Position numbers and translations under genes: made by a program
Shown: one piece after another, positions 1-5,755 of the stretch
Layout: every line of letters starts with the position of its first letter
Numbering within the stretch: position 1 is the stretch's first letter
The notes under the pieces: model-generated
Databases searched by the model: none
What the model was told of the DNA's origin: nothing
What the model saw: only the letters and a program-made list of their open reading frames with translations
Assembly (NCBI GenBank): GCA_003649715.1
Contig: QMSS01000090.1
Span: forward strand, 1-5,860
Direction of reading: 5' to 3'
Length of the DNA stretch: 5,860 bases
Source: Thermoplasmata archaeon
GTDB taxonomy: Archaea > Thermoplasmatota > E2 > DHVEG-1

Positions 1-77
1 AACATTATACCTGTATGTTTTAAGAATTCTCTATCCTCAAATAAACCAAGTATCTTATTATAGAATTTAGATAGCAT
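1..77 (-). CDS. N-terminus of a probable oligosaccharide flippase (partial)
   Basis: Reading leftwards from an ATG at 77-75, 25 codons are open to the window edge: MLSKFYNKILGLFEDREFLK, then HTGIM. The ATG has a good ribosome site, GGAGAGAGGTG, directly upstream, and it lies 12 bases after the stop of the GT4 glycosyltransferase, so it is almost certainly the next gene of the same operon. The short amphipathic lead followed by a 'FLKHTGIM' turn resembles the start of polysaccharide/oligosaccharide flippases (Wzx/PST type, MATE-like fold), where a 'LKNTG-hydrophobic' segment opens the first membrane helix. Such a transporter would flip lipid-linked sugars made by the two upstream glycosyltransferases. 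That the gene exists is well supported; the product name rests on few residues and on context, and another membrane protein is possible. Confidence 0.5.
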   Translation of the reverse strand, partial: MLSKFYNKILGLFEDREFLKHTGIM

Positions 78-89
78 CACCTCTCTCCT

Positions 90-1148
90 CTAACCAGCTG
101 CTTTTCTAAGTATCTCAAAAAATCTCTCACTACTTTTATCCCAACTAAAATTCTTTGACCATTTTAAAGCATTTTTACTAAGTTTTTCTCTTAAATCTTC
201 ATCCTCACTTATCACCCTTATCTTCTCAGCCATAGATTCTATAGTAGGTCTGCATAGTATACCAGTTTCTCCATCTCTAATAGAATCCCTTAAACCAGGT
301 ATATCATATCCAATAGCTGGCGTACCCATTGCATTTGCTTCTATAACCACTCTTCCCCATCCCTCTCTCAAACCAGGAACAAGTACAACATGAGCCCTCT
401 TCATCAAATCATATTTTTCTTCTTCAGAAACATATCCATAGAATTTAACATCCTCTGATACTTCTTCTCTTAAAATATTTTCCAACTCTCCTCTGCCTAC
501 AATCCAAAGTTTTCCTATACCTGCTAATTTAAAAGCTTTTATAGCATCAAAAGGCTTCTTTGTAGGCGTAAGTCTACCAATAAATAATACTGTAAACTCT
601 TCTTCTTTCTCAGAAATTTCTTCTAATGGTTCAACACTCAAACCATTATACACTATCTCCACATCTTTAAAACCCAGTTCTAATAAATCTTTTTTAGTTG
701 AATCAGATACAGTAACAGTTTTTATATCCCTATATTTACTCAACCATTTATCCTCTAACAGATATCTACCAATATAATTTATTGGAAAAGGTGTTTTATA
801 AAACCAGAATTCTCTCGCAAGTTGATGTATCAAACAAATCTTTGGTTTTTCAATAAAATCCACGGTCATAAAAGGCCTAGTATTAACCTCATCTACTACA
901 ATGTCAAACTCATTATTGTGTTTATAAAAATTTTTAACTTTTAGATATACTCCAAATCTACCTCCATCTCTAACAATTCTAATTCCATCAATCTCCTCCT
1001 CTCCAAAAGCACCATTATATTTAGAGGCAAATAATGTAACATTATGTCCCATTTCAACTATTCTCTTACATATCTCATGAGTATAAACCTCTGCTCCTCC
1101 CGCCTCCGGATGTCTGATATCTTTCCAGTTAACAATGAGTATATTCAT
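90..1148 (-). CDS. Family 4 (GT-B fold) glycosyltransferase
   Basis: Complete 352-residue protein, a normal length for a GT4 retaining glycosyltransferase. It transfers a sugar from a nucleotide-sugar donor to a growing glycan or glycolipid at the inner face of the membrane. The N-terminal Rossmann domain opens with MNILIVNW and carries the GGAE loop at residues 17-20. The C-terminal donor domain starts at VLFIGRLTPTKKP (about 187-199) and has the family signature EGWGRVVIE (262-270), whose two glutamates are the E-x7-E motif that contacts the donor sugar, followed by GTPAIGYDIPG and DGETGIL. No membrane helix or signal peptide is seen. The ATG (1148-1146) is preceded by GAGAGGA about 5 bases away and overlaps the TGA of the upstream family 2 gene as ATGA, which suggests translational coupling. 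The acceptor and exact sugar cannot be told from sequence. Mannosyl- or glucosyltransferase in surface glycan or N-glycan assembly is the likely role, given the GT2 and flippase neighbours. Confidence 0.93.
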   Translation of the reverse strand: MNILIVNWKDIRHPEAGGAEVYTHEICKRIVEMGHNVTLFASKYNGAFGEEEIDGIRIVRDGGRFGVYLKVKNFYKHNNEFDIVVDEVNTRPFMTVDFIEKPKICLIHQLAREFWFYKTPFPINYIGRYLLEDKWLSKYRDIKTVTVSDSTKKDLLELGFKDVEIVYNGLSVEPLEEISEKEEEFTVLFIGRLTPTKKPFDAIKAFKLAGIGKLWIVGRGELENILREEVSEDVKFYGYVSEEEKYDLMKRAHVVLVPGLREGWGRVVIEANAMGTPAIGYDIPGLRDSIRDGETGILCRPTIESMAEKIRVISEDEDLREKLSKNALKWSKNFSWDKSSERFFEILRKAAG

Positions 1149-1873
1149 GGTTTCCTCTCATAATACCTAACTATATATCTTCTATAAAATACAGCCAGAG
1201 TATCTCGAAGCATCTTAAGTATTTCTAGCGCATCAACTGATTTCTTATGATCATTATGTTTAACTTCTACAGGCACCTCTGATATACTATAACCCCTCAT
1301 ATTAGAAACCGTTAACAATTCAGCATCAAATGCAAATCTTTTTACTAGAACTCTTGGAAAAACATCCTCTAAAACTTTTCTTCTAAAAACTTCGAAACCC
1401 ACCTGTGTATCCGATACATTAACTCTTAATAATATTTTAACTAAAAAATTGTATCCTCTACTTAGTATCCTCCTACTTAAAGGGCTTTTGAATTTAGACT
1501 CTGATAGATATTTAGATCCAATAACTATATCACTCTTATTTTTCTCAAGAATTTCTATAAAAGATTTTATCCGATCAAAATGTATATCAGAGTCTGCATC
1601 TACAAAAGCTACTATATTCCCATTTGAGGTTTTAAAACCATATTTAAGAGCAAAACCTTTGCCTCTGTTCTTGTCATAGCCAACTATTTTGATTCTATCA
1701 CCCAAAAGCATTTTAGTAGACAGTTCCTCTGTATCATCTGTTGATCCATCATTAACCACAATAATCTCATAATCAAAAGGAAGTTTATTCATTGTTTCAT
1801 TAACCTCAGCAATACGATCAACTAAATTTCTTCCTTCATTCCAAGCAGGTATTATTATCGAAACATCTTTCAG
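1145..1873 (-). CDS. Family 2 glycosyltransferase, dolichyl-phosphate-sugar synthase type, CTG start
   Basis: GT-A fold enzyme that probably loads glucose or mannose from a nucleotide sugar onto a polyprenyl (dolichyl) phosphate carrier, like ALG5/DPM1. Taken from CTG at 1873-1871 it has 242 residues. The extended N-terminus reads LKDVSIIIPAWNEGRNL, the first beta strand of the fold, which this family needs. Then come VVNDGST (39-45, nucleotide binding), NRGKGFALKYG, the metal-binding DADSD (92-96), VIGSKYL, the typical SDTQVGFEVFRR (154-165), FAFDAELL (180-187) and EVPVEVKH near the end. There is no C-terminal membrane helix, so it is the short soluble type. The first in-frame ATG is codon 28 and would cut away the IIIPAWNEG strand. 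A stop (TAG) sits immediately before CTG, and AAGGTGG lies 5 bases upstream of it. First gene of the operon. Product class is sure; the start and the sugar are less so. Confidence 0.9.
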   Translation of the reverse strand: MKDVSIIIPAWNEGRNLVDRIAEVNETMNKLPFDYEIIVVNDGSTDDTEELSTKMLLGDRIKIVGYDKNRGKGFALKYGFKTSNGNIVAFVDADSDIHFDRIKSFIEILEKNKSDIVIGSKYLSESKFKSPLSRRILSRGYNFLVKILLRVNVSDTQVGFEVFRRKVLEDVFPRVLVKRFAFDAELLTVSNMRGYSISEVPVEVKHNDHKKSVDALEILKMLRDTLAVFYRRYIVRYYERKP

Positions 1874-1878
1874 CTAAA

Positions 1879-1885
1879 CCACCTT
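1879..1885 (-). promoter_or_regulatory. Ribosome binding site that decides the CTG start of the GT2 gene
   Basis: On the minus strand AAGGTGG ends 5 bases before CTG 1873-1871. It pairs with the AGGTG part of the archaeal anti-Shine-Dalgarno complement. No comparable motif precedes the internal ATG at 1792-1790 (the upstream minus-strand bases there read GAGGTTAATGAAACA, part of the coding sequence). This supports initiation at CTG. Confidence 0.55.
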
Positions 1886-1938
1886 CTTCTCCCCAAACCA
1901 TCCTAAGAGGAAACCTCAATATAATATCAAAAACCCTG

Positions 1939-1958
1939 GTTATATAACTTTTTTATTG
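1939..1958 (-). promoter_or_regulatory. Core promoter candidate (BRE plus TATA) for the glycosyltransferase operon
   Basis: The minus strand reads AATAAAAAAGTTATATAACC. The A-rich part fits a TFB recognition element and TTATATAA fits an archaeal TATA box, centred near 1944. Transcription would begin near 1919, giving a leader of about 45 bases before the CTG start of the family 2 glycosyltransferase. A second TATA-like string, TTTATACA, lies about 15 bases further upstream and cannot be excluded. Inferred from sequence only. Confidence 0.5.
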
Positions 1959-2025
1959 TATAAACCCAAATAAACAACCAACATCATAAAAAACCATCAC
2001 AGAAATCCCTGATAAAACAAAATCT

Positions 2026-2082
2026 TACTAAAATTAAACTGAAGTTTAACAATAGTGATACTAAAATTAAACTGCTGTTCAA
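2026..2082. repeat. Two tandem 16-base repeats, each entering a dyad (possible operator)
   Basis: TACTAAAATTAAACTG occurs exactly at 2026-2041 and again at 2059-2074, a period of 33 bases or about three helical turns. The first copy continues into a perfect palindrome, TTAAACT-GA-AGTTTAA (2034-2049). The second continues into an imperfect one, TTAAAC-TGCT-GTTCAA (2067-2082). Same-face spacing of two related dyads is what a dimeric regulator binding twice would need. They lie roughly 80-140 bases upstream of the candidate TATA box of the glycosyltransferase operon and downstream of the terminator of the gene to the right, so they belong to the operon's control region if they are functional. 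The regulator is unknown. Confidence 0.6.
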
Positions 2083-2101
2083 TAAAAGTAAGAAACCCTG
2101 T

Positions 2102-2164
2102 TTATGAAAAAGAGAGAAATAGTGAGAGGGAGTATTAATCCCCCCTCCTCTTTGGTGTTTCTCT
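2102..2164 (-). terminator. Hairpin terminator of the secreted adhesin-like gene
   Basis: Just after the stop at 2170-2168, GAGAGGG (2124-2130) pairs with CCCTC-CTC (2143-2150, one C bulged), enclosed by a second stem AGAGAAA (2113-2119) with TTTCTCT (2158-2164). Leaving the hairpin, the minus strand runs into a T-rich tract (TTTCTCTCTTTTTC). Fits transcription end of the leftward gene. It also insulates the glycosyltransferase operon from read-through. Confidence 0.6.
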
Positions 2165-2167
2165 TTT

Positions 2168-3475
2168 TTATCTGATCATCACCAGGAATAGTAGTACAAA
2201 TCCATCTGCTGTATCCTCAGCGCATCCTCCAGCTGTAGCATCTATTGTGACTCTACCGAAACCAATTATTGGTTTACACTGCACTGTTACCTCCTCAGCA
2301 GCTGGTAGACTTTCGATCACACCATTGTTTTCTCTGCCAAGCAGGATAATACCACCACTTAGTGATAAACTCCAGTTCACATCTGTGAGATTCTCCTCAC
2401 CCGTGTTTCTAACCACCATTGTTACACCAAAACCTATCCCATTTTTGATCTCAATCTCAATGGGGCATGGGCATGGATGCTGTATAGTGAAGCTGCAGGA
2501 TTTTGTCTCCTCTATGTTACCCGCATTGTCAACCGAGTAGAAATAAACAGTATGATCACCATCCTCTGTCACAACAAATGGTCCATCATATTCCTGCCAA
2601 GCACCATCATCCAACTTATACATCGTATAGTTCACACCAGACATATCATCAGTAGCATTAAGATAAACAGTTACATCACTAACATATATGTCATCCTCCA
2701 TCTCACCAGACAACTCACAGGTGGTCACCGGTGGAGTAGTATCCTCACCCGTCTCACCAGTCACAACAAAATCATCTATCATAAAAACAAAGGCATCATA
2801 AGAAACACAATGGATACCAATGTATATACTACCATTACCACTGTATGGTGAAATATCATATGTGTACTGCGTCCAAACTGTTGGAACCTCTACATAGGGC
2901 TCAGGAGAGATAACAGTGAAATCAGATGGATCAGTACCAGTTGTAGAAACACCCACTTGGAATCTCTCAAGATTGTACATATCAGTGATAGATTTCGCCC
3001 AGAAGGAAACCTCATCGAAAGAACTACCTGAGATCAAAGGTGTGATCAGCCAGTCATCATTTGTAGCAGGAAGCACAGCATTGAAACAGGCAGCATACTT
3101 ATCACCAGAATGAGGCTCACTATTAGGTGGATTAGGCGGGGTTGTCTGAGATGGATTAAAGATTATATAGGAACCAACATAATGCTCATTTGGAAAATCA
3201 TAGTTCATAAAACCATATGTATCAGCTCCATCACCATCATACTGCGTCCACGGCGGAAAATCAAGCACAAAATCACTGTAGGACTCAAAATCATCCTCGA
3301 ATATAACAGAACGTCCCAGACCCTCATCAGACATCTGCATATCAACAGCAGAGCCGCTACCTACATCTCCAACTGTTTTTGTATTTATAAACATCGCAGA
3401 ACCCGGCATCACAAAAACAAAGACGATAGCCAAGACAACAGCTGCCTCCAAAAAACCATTCATTCTTCTACTCAT
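2168..3475 (-). CDS. Secreted/surface multidomain beta protein (choice-of-anchor J-like, Ig-like, C-terminal beta domain)
   Basis: 435 residues from ATG 3475-3473. The N-terminus is a signal peptide or signal anchor: MSRRMNGFLE, then a hydrophobic run AAVVLAIVFVFVMPG (about 11-25). Residues about 56-241 (from SVIFEDDFES to DDFVVTGE) read as a jelly-roll, MAM/cleaved-adhesin-like 'choice-of-anchor J' domain, with PPWTQYDGD, GDKYAACF, DDWLITPLI, VSFWAKS and FMIDDFVV. Residues about 245-332 (from DTTPPVTTCEL, through NATDDMSGVNYTMYKLDDG and HTVYFYSVDNAGNIE) form an Ig-like domain. A Cys-Pro hinge (HPCPCP) leads to a C-terminal beta domain with GIGFGVTMVVRNTG, VNWSLSLSGG and IGFGRVTIDATAG, ending in GFVLLFLVMIR. 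Probably an adhesin or surface-layer-associated protein; no enzyme motif is seen. A TTG at 3493 would add six residues, but it leaves only about 7 bases of leader from the TATA box, and the G run it overlaps looks like the ribosome site for the ATG. Confidence 0.82.
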   Translation of the reverse strand: MSRRMNGFLEAAVVLAIVFVFVMPGSAMFINTKTVGDVGSGSAVDMQMSDEGLGRSVIFEDDFESYSDFVLDFPPWTQYDGDGADTYGFMNYDFPNEHYVGSYIIFNPSQTTPPNPPNSEPHSGDKYAACFNAVLPATNDDWLITPLISGSSFDEVSFWAKSITDMYNLERFQVGVSTTGTDPSDFTVISPEPYVEVPTVWTQYTYDISPYSGNGSIYIGIHCVSYDAFVFMIDDFVVTGETGEDTTPPVTTCELSGEMEDDIYVSDVTVYLNATDDMSGVNYTMYKLDDGAWQEYDGPFVVTEDGDHTVYFYSVDNAGNIEETKSCSFTIQHPCPCPIEIEIKNGIGFGVTMVVRNTGEENLTDVNWSLSLSGGIILLGRENNGVIESLPAAEEVTVQCKPIIGFGRVTIDATAGGCAEDTADGFVLLFLVMIR

Positions 3476-3485
3476 ATTCCTTCTT

Positions 3486-3491
3486 CCCCCC
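3486..3491 (-). promoter_or_regulatory. G-run ribosome binding site for the adhesin-like gene
   Basis: The minus strand has GGGGGG ending 10 bases before ATG 3475-3473. It can pair with the UCCUCC of the 16S tail using two G-U wobbles. It supports the ATG over the TTG at 3493-3491, whose last base is the first G of the run. Confidence 0.4.
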
Positions 3492-3521
3492 AAAATCCAA
3501 AATACCCATATGCTTATATTA

Positions 3522-3536
3522 TATATAAATTATTAC
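3522..3536 (-). promoter_or_regulatory. TATA box and BRE of the adhesin-like gene
   Basis: The minus strand reads TAATAATTTATATAT; TTTATATA (3529-3522) is a near-ideal archaeal TATA box with an A-rich element upstream. Start of transcription is expected near 3500, giving a leader of about 25 bases to the ATG at 3475. Confidence 0.65.
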
Positions 3537-3572
3537 TTATAAATATTTCGAAAATATTCTATATCTCAACAG

Positions 3573-3770
3573 TTGTCACACTCAAAAATAATAATCAGCC
3601 GAAAAAACAATTATGAGAAAAACAAAAAACACACTAACACCAGCATCCTAGACAAACATAGAATAAGTGTAGTAATATGCGAGGAATGCAACAACAGCAA
3701 CCTCACCAAAATACATGAAAACGTATACATCTACCCCGGTCTATACGAAAAAACAAACATTTTAATATAA
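3573..3770 (+). pseudogene. Possible remnant of a zinc-ribbon (TFB-like) coding sequence
   Basis: An open frame ends at TAA 3768-3770. Its first two-thirds look like random Lys/Asn/Thr-rich translation of A-rich DNA, but from about 3666 it reads SVVICEECNNSNLTKIHENVYIYPGLYEK. The first half is a believable zinc-ribbon knuckle (CxxC-x-S-N-L), as at the N-terminus of archaeal transcription factor TFB. Where the second CxxC-GL should stand the sequence has YPGL, as if a cysteine became Tyr and two codons were lost. There is no convincing ribosome site, and no cyclin-fold part follows. It may be a decayed fragment, a very small protein, or chance. The rest of the 476-base intergenic stretch 3476-3951 holds only the two divergent promoters and A-rich sequence without recognisable RNA structure. 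Confidence 0.25.
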
Positions 3771-3829
3771 AAAAACCAATATTTATTATCCTTTTTGGAT
3801 ACAAACCATAGGGTTAGACCATCCCAATT

Positions 3830-3851
3830 CAAACAACAAAATATATATATC
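3830..3851 (+). promoter_or_regulatory. TATA candidate for the metalloprotease gene
   Basis: AACAACAAAATATATATATC: an A-rich BRE-like element followed by ATATATATAT (3841-3850). Transcription would start near 3870-3875, leaving a leader of about 80 bases before TTG 3952. An alternative, TTTAAAAA at 3911-3918, would give a very short leader that begins at about the ribosome site. Sequence does not decide between them. Confidence 0.45.
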
Positions 3852-3936
3852 GGTGTCAACTACAATAAAACCTAGAAAAAAAGGAAGACCTCCCAATGGA
3901 GTAACAATCCTTTAAAAAAAACACAAAAGAAAATTT

Positions 3937-3943
3937 GTGGGGG
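3937..3943 (+). promoter_or_regulatory. G-run ribosome binding site that decides the TTG start of the metalloprotease
   Basis: GTGGGGG ends 8 bases before TTG 3952-3954. An in-frame TAA at 3946-3948 lies between it and the start, so no earlier start is possible in this frame. The next codons give a typical signal peptide, so TTG is well supported. Confidence 0.55.
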
Positions 3944-3951
3944 AATAAAAA

Positions 3952-5568
3952 TTGTCTACACTTAATACAAAAAAGATAACTTGTCTCATCATACTAATCT
4001 CCCTATTGGTAACATCAGTTGCCTCAATCCCAGCACAACCTATAAAGGAACAGAAAAACAATGCCTCTAGCACACTTGCCTCAGACAACAAAATCAATGC
4101 TTACGAGGGAGATCTAGATCCATTGGTAGACCTAGCAGTTACCGTAAACATAACACATATAAGAGCATTAGACACAATAGATCCACTAAGCGACCCGGAC
4201 TTCTATGTTAAAGTATACATCAATGGAAACGAATTCACAAGTCCAATATGGCATAACACAAAATATGTAGATCAATACTGGACTGTAACACAAGATGTAC
4301 CAGATAACATAGAAAATGTGGACATAAAAATCCAACTATGGGACTGGAATCCTGGAAGAGACAAACTATGTGACATAAGCAACAACTATCAAACCACACC
4401 CACAGAAAACCATGATCTAGAACTTGTATACAACCTGAAAACAGGTCACTGGAGAGGAGATGACTACCTAAACCCCAGCTCATCCTCCCCAGATCCAAGC
4501 GGATACGGGAGAGCAAATGGATGCGATGACAACAGCATTTACAGCAAAGACAGAGACTGCGAGATATGGTTCGACATATATCAAAACGACTACGATGACG
4601 ATGGAATACCATACTGGACAGAAGTAAACATGTTTGGAACCAACCCAGAAATTGATGATACAGGATCAGACCCTGATCATGATGGTGTACCTACTGAGTG
4701 GGAATACAAGTGGGGATACTACCAACACTACAACTTCATCAACCACACCTGGGAAAACAAGTGGATATACGATCCCTTCATATGGGATGACCATGCAAAT
4801 CTCGATCCAGACAACGACGGCCTAGACAATATAGAAGAATATCTAACAAGTCAATGGGGATCAGACCCATTCAGAAAAGACATTTTCCTAGAACTAGATC
4901 AAATGGAAAAAGGACCCAACGGTGAGGGAAGCACAGTACCAGAGCTATCAAAAAACATGCTAAAAGATGCTTTCTCAAAACACAACATCGTATTCCACAT
5001 TGACGATGGATGCATGGGAGGAGGAGAAATGATACCATTCGATGAAAACACAACAGATGAAGAAATACAACAACTCTACATGCATTACTTCCTACACAAT
5101 GACACCAACAACTGGCGGCAGGGAGTGTTTCACTACGGACTAATCATATACCACAGTGCTAAATACCCCGGTTTTGTATTCTGGGGTGGAGACGACCATA
5201 TTCTCGACAGCTTCCAAATATCCACTAAAACACATGACGCCATACCATGGAAATTCCCTATAGTGAATGGACTTATATACAAAACATATAACAGAGAATA
5301 TCAGAGAGCAGTGATATATGCTGGTGCAATGATGCATGAAACAGGGCATACACTAGGTATCTTTGCCAGCAACACACCAGGATGCGATGATCCAAACAGC
5401 AAATTCCCCTGGCAAATAAACTGGTGGAAATGGCGGCCATACAAAAGCTGCATGAACTACAGATATGTCTACCAACTTGTAGACTACTCAGACGGCTCAC
5501 GTGGCAAAAACGATTTCAACGACTGGGCCCGTATCGATCTAACATTTTTCCAAAGACCACTCTGGTAA
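3952..5568 (+). CDS. Secreted Ca-binding zinc metalloprotease, metzincin-like
   Basis: 538 residues from TTG. A signal peptide comes first (Lys7-Lys8, then ITCLIILISLLVTSVASIPA, about 9-28). Residues about 57-210 read as a C2-like beta sandwich (DLAVTVNITHIRALD, DPDFYVKVYING, VDIKIQLWDWN, CEIWFDIYQND), likely Ca-dependent and used for binding. Three acidic DxDxDG-type repeats follow at about 213-236 (DYDDDGIPYWTE), 240-252 (DPDHDGVPTEWE) and 285-297 (DPDNDGLDNIEE). The catalytic part starts at FLELDQM and contains HETGHTLG (H462, E463, H466, G469), followed 32 residues later by SCMNY (M501), which fits a metzincin Met-turn. The usual third histidine after G-x-x is alanine (A472), so D479 or D480 of CDD, or another residue, must serve if the enzyme is active. 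Cysteines at 354, 478 and 500 may form a disulfide. No C-terminal anchor is seen, so it is probably released outside the cell. Divergent from the adhesin-like gene; the function of that pairing is unknown. Confidence 0.88.
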   Translation: MSTLNTKKITCLIILISLLVTSVASIPAQPIKEQKNNASSTLASDNKINAYEGDLDPLVDLAVTVNITHIRALDTIDPLSDPDFYVKVYINGNEFTSPIWHNTKYVDQYWTVTQDVPDNIENVDIKIQLWDWNPGRDKLCDISNNYQTTPTENHDLELVYNLKTGHWRGDDYLNPSSSSPDPSGYGRANGCDDNSIYSKDRDCEIWFDIYQNDYDDDGIPYWTEVNMFGTNPEIDDTGSDPDHDGVPTEWEYKWGYYQHYNFINHTWENKWIYDPFIWDDHANLDPDNDGLDNIEEYLTSQWGSDPFRKDIFLELDQMEKGPNGEGSTVPELSKNMLKDAFSKHNIVFHIDDGCMGGGEMIPFDENTTDEEIQQLYMHYFLHNDTNNWRQGVFHYGLIIYHSAKYPGFVFWGGDDHILDSFQISTKTHDAIPWKFPIVNGLIYKTYNREYQRAVIYAGAMMHETGHTLGIFASNTPGCDDPNSKFPWQINWWKWRPYKSCMNYRYVYQLVDYSDGSRGKNDFNDWARIDLTFFQRPLW

Positions 5569-5586
5569 AAAAACAATAAGATCCTC

Positions 5587-5628
5587 TACTTTCTATGAAA
5601 AGTATTTGTGAAGAAAACTATTTTTTTT
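5587..5628 (+). terminator. Terminator after the metalloprotease gene
   Basis: A 6-bp stem, TACTTT (5587-5592) with AAAGTA (5599-5604) around a 6-base loop, is followed about 16 bases later by eight consecutive T residues (5621-5628) and a further C/T-rich tract to about 5674. Archaeal termination depends mainly on the T tract, so that run is the stronger part of the evidence. Confidence 0.55.
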
Positions 5629-5689
5629 GCTTCAAAATCATCCAAATACCCCTTCTATTTTCTTCCCCTTCTCACAAAAGATACATCTA

Positions 5690-5697
5690 TTTTATAG
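5690..5697 (+). promoter_or_regulatory. TATA candidate for the ABC-class ATPase gene
   Basis: TTTTATAG, within CTATTTTATAGAAAGC, lies about 70 bases before the ATG. Transcription would begin near 5720. The sequence before it (ATACAT) is only a weak BRE match. The 198 bases between the protease and this gene contain no other coding signal. Confidence 0.4.
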
Positions 5698-5755
5698 AAA
5701 GCATTTATGGTTTAGAAAAAGAAGAAAAGTCTTATTTGGAGGCTGAATAGAGATC

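Noticed and set aside
1449..1679. 76-codon open frame on the plus strand
   Set aside because: Antisense to the DADSD-containing core of the family 2 glycosyltransferase; nothing in it resembles a protein family.
1871..1901. ATG at 1901-1899 as the start of the family 2 glycosyltransferase
   Set aside because: It is in a different frame (offset 28 bases from the CTG codon), so using it would require a frameshift. The CTG with its own ribosome site explains the N-terminus more simply.
2477..2851. 124-codon open frame on the plus strand
   Set aside because: Antisense shadow of the Ig-like part of the secreted protein; no recognisable motif.
3110..3616. 168-codon open frame on the plus strand
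   Set aside because: It is antisense to the N-terminal half of the adhesin-like gene and runs into its promoter. Its translation is a low-complexity Ile/Thr/His/Lys mix with no domain, and it has no ribosome site.
3613..3651. Small frame ATG AGA AAA ACA ... ending at TAG
   Set aside because: Only 12 codons of Lys/Thr/Asn in A-rich intergenic DNA, with no ribosome site.
3771..3930. Possible small RNA or riboswitch in the protease leader
   Set aside because: I found no stable paired structure, no C/D or H/ACA-type boxes and no conserved riboswitch core; the sequence is mainly A-rich.
4235..4612. 125-codon open frame on the minus strand
   Set aside because: It lies opposite the C2-like domain of the protease. 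Its Cys/Leu/His-rich composition is typical of an antisense shadow, and the plus-strand reading has clear domains.
5589..5701. Inverted copies CTTTCTATGAAAA (5589-5601) and TTTTATAGAAAG (5690-5701)
   Set aside because: They match only with a one-base gap, lie about 90 bases apart in A/T-rich DNA, and each is better explained locally as part of the terminator stem and the TATA region.
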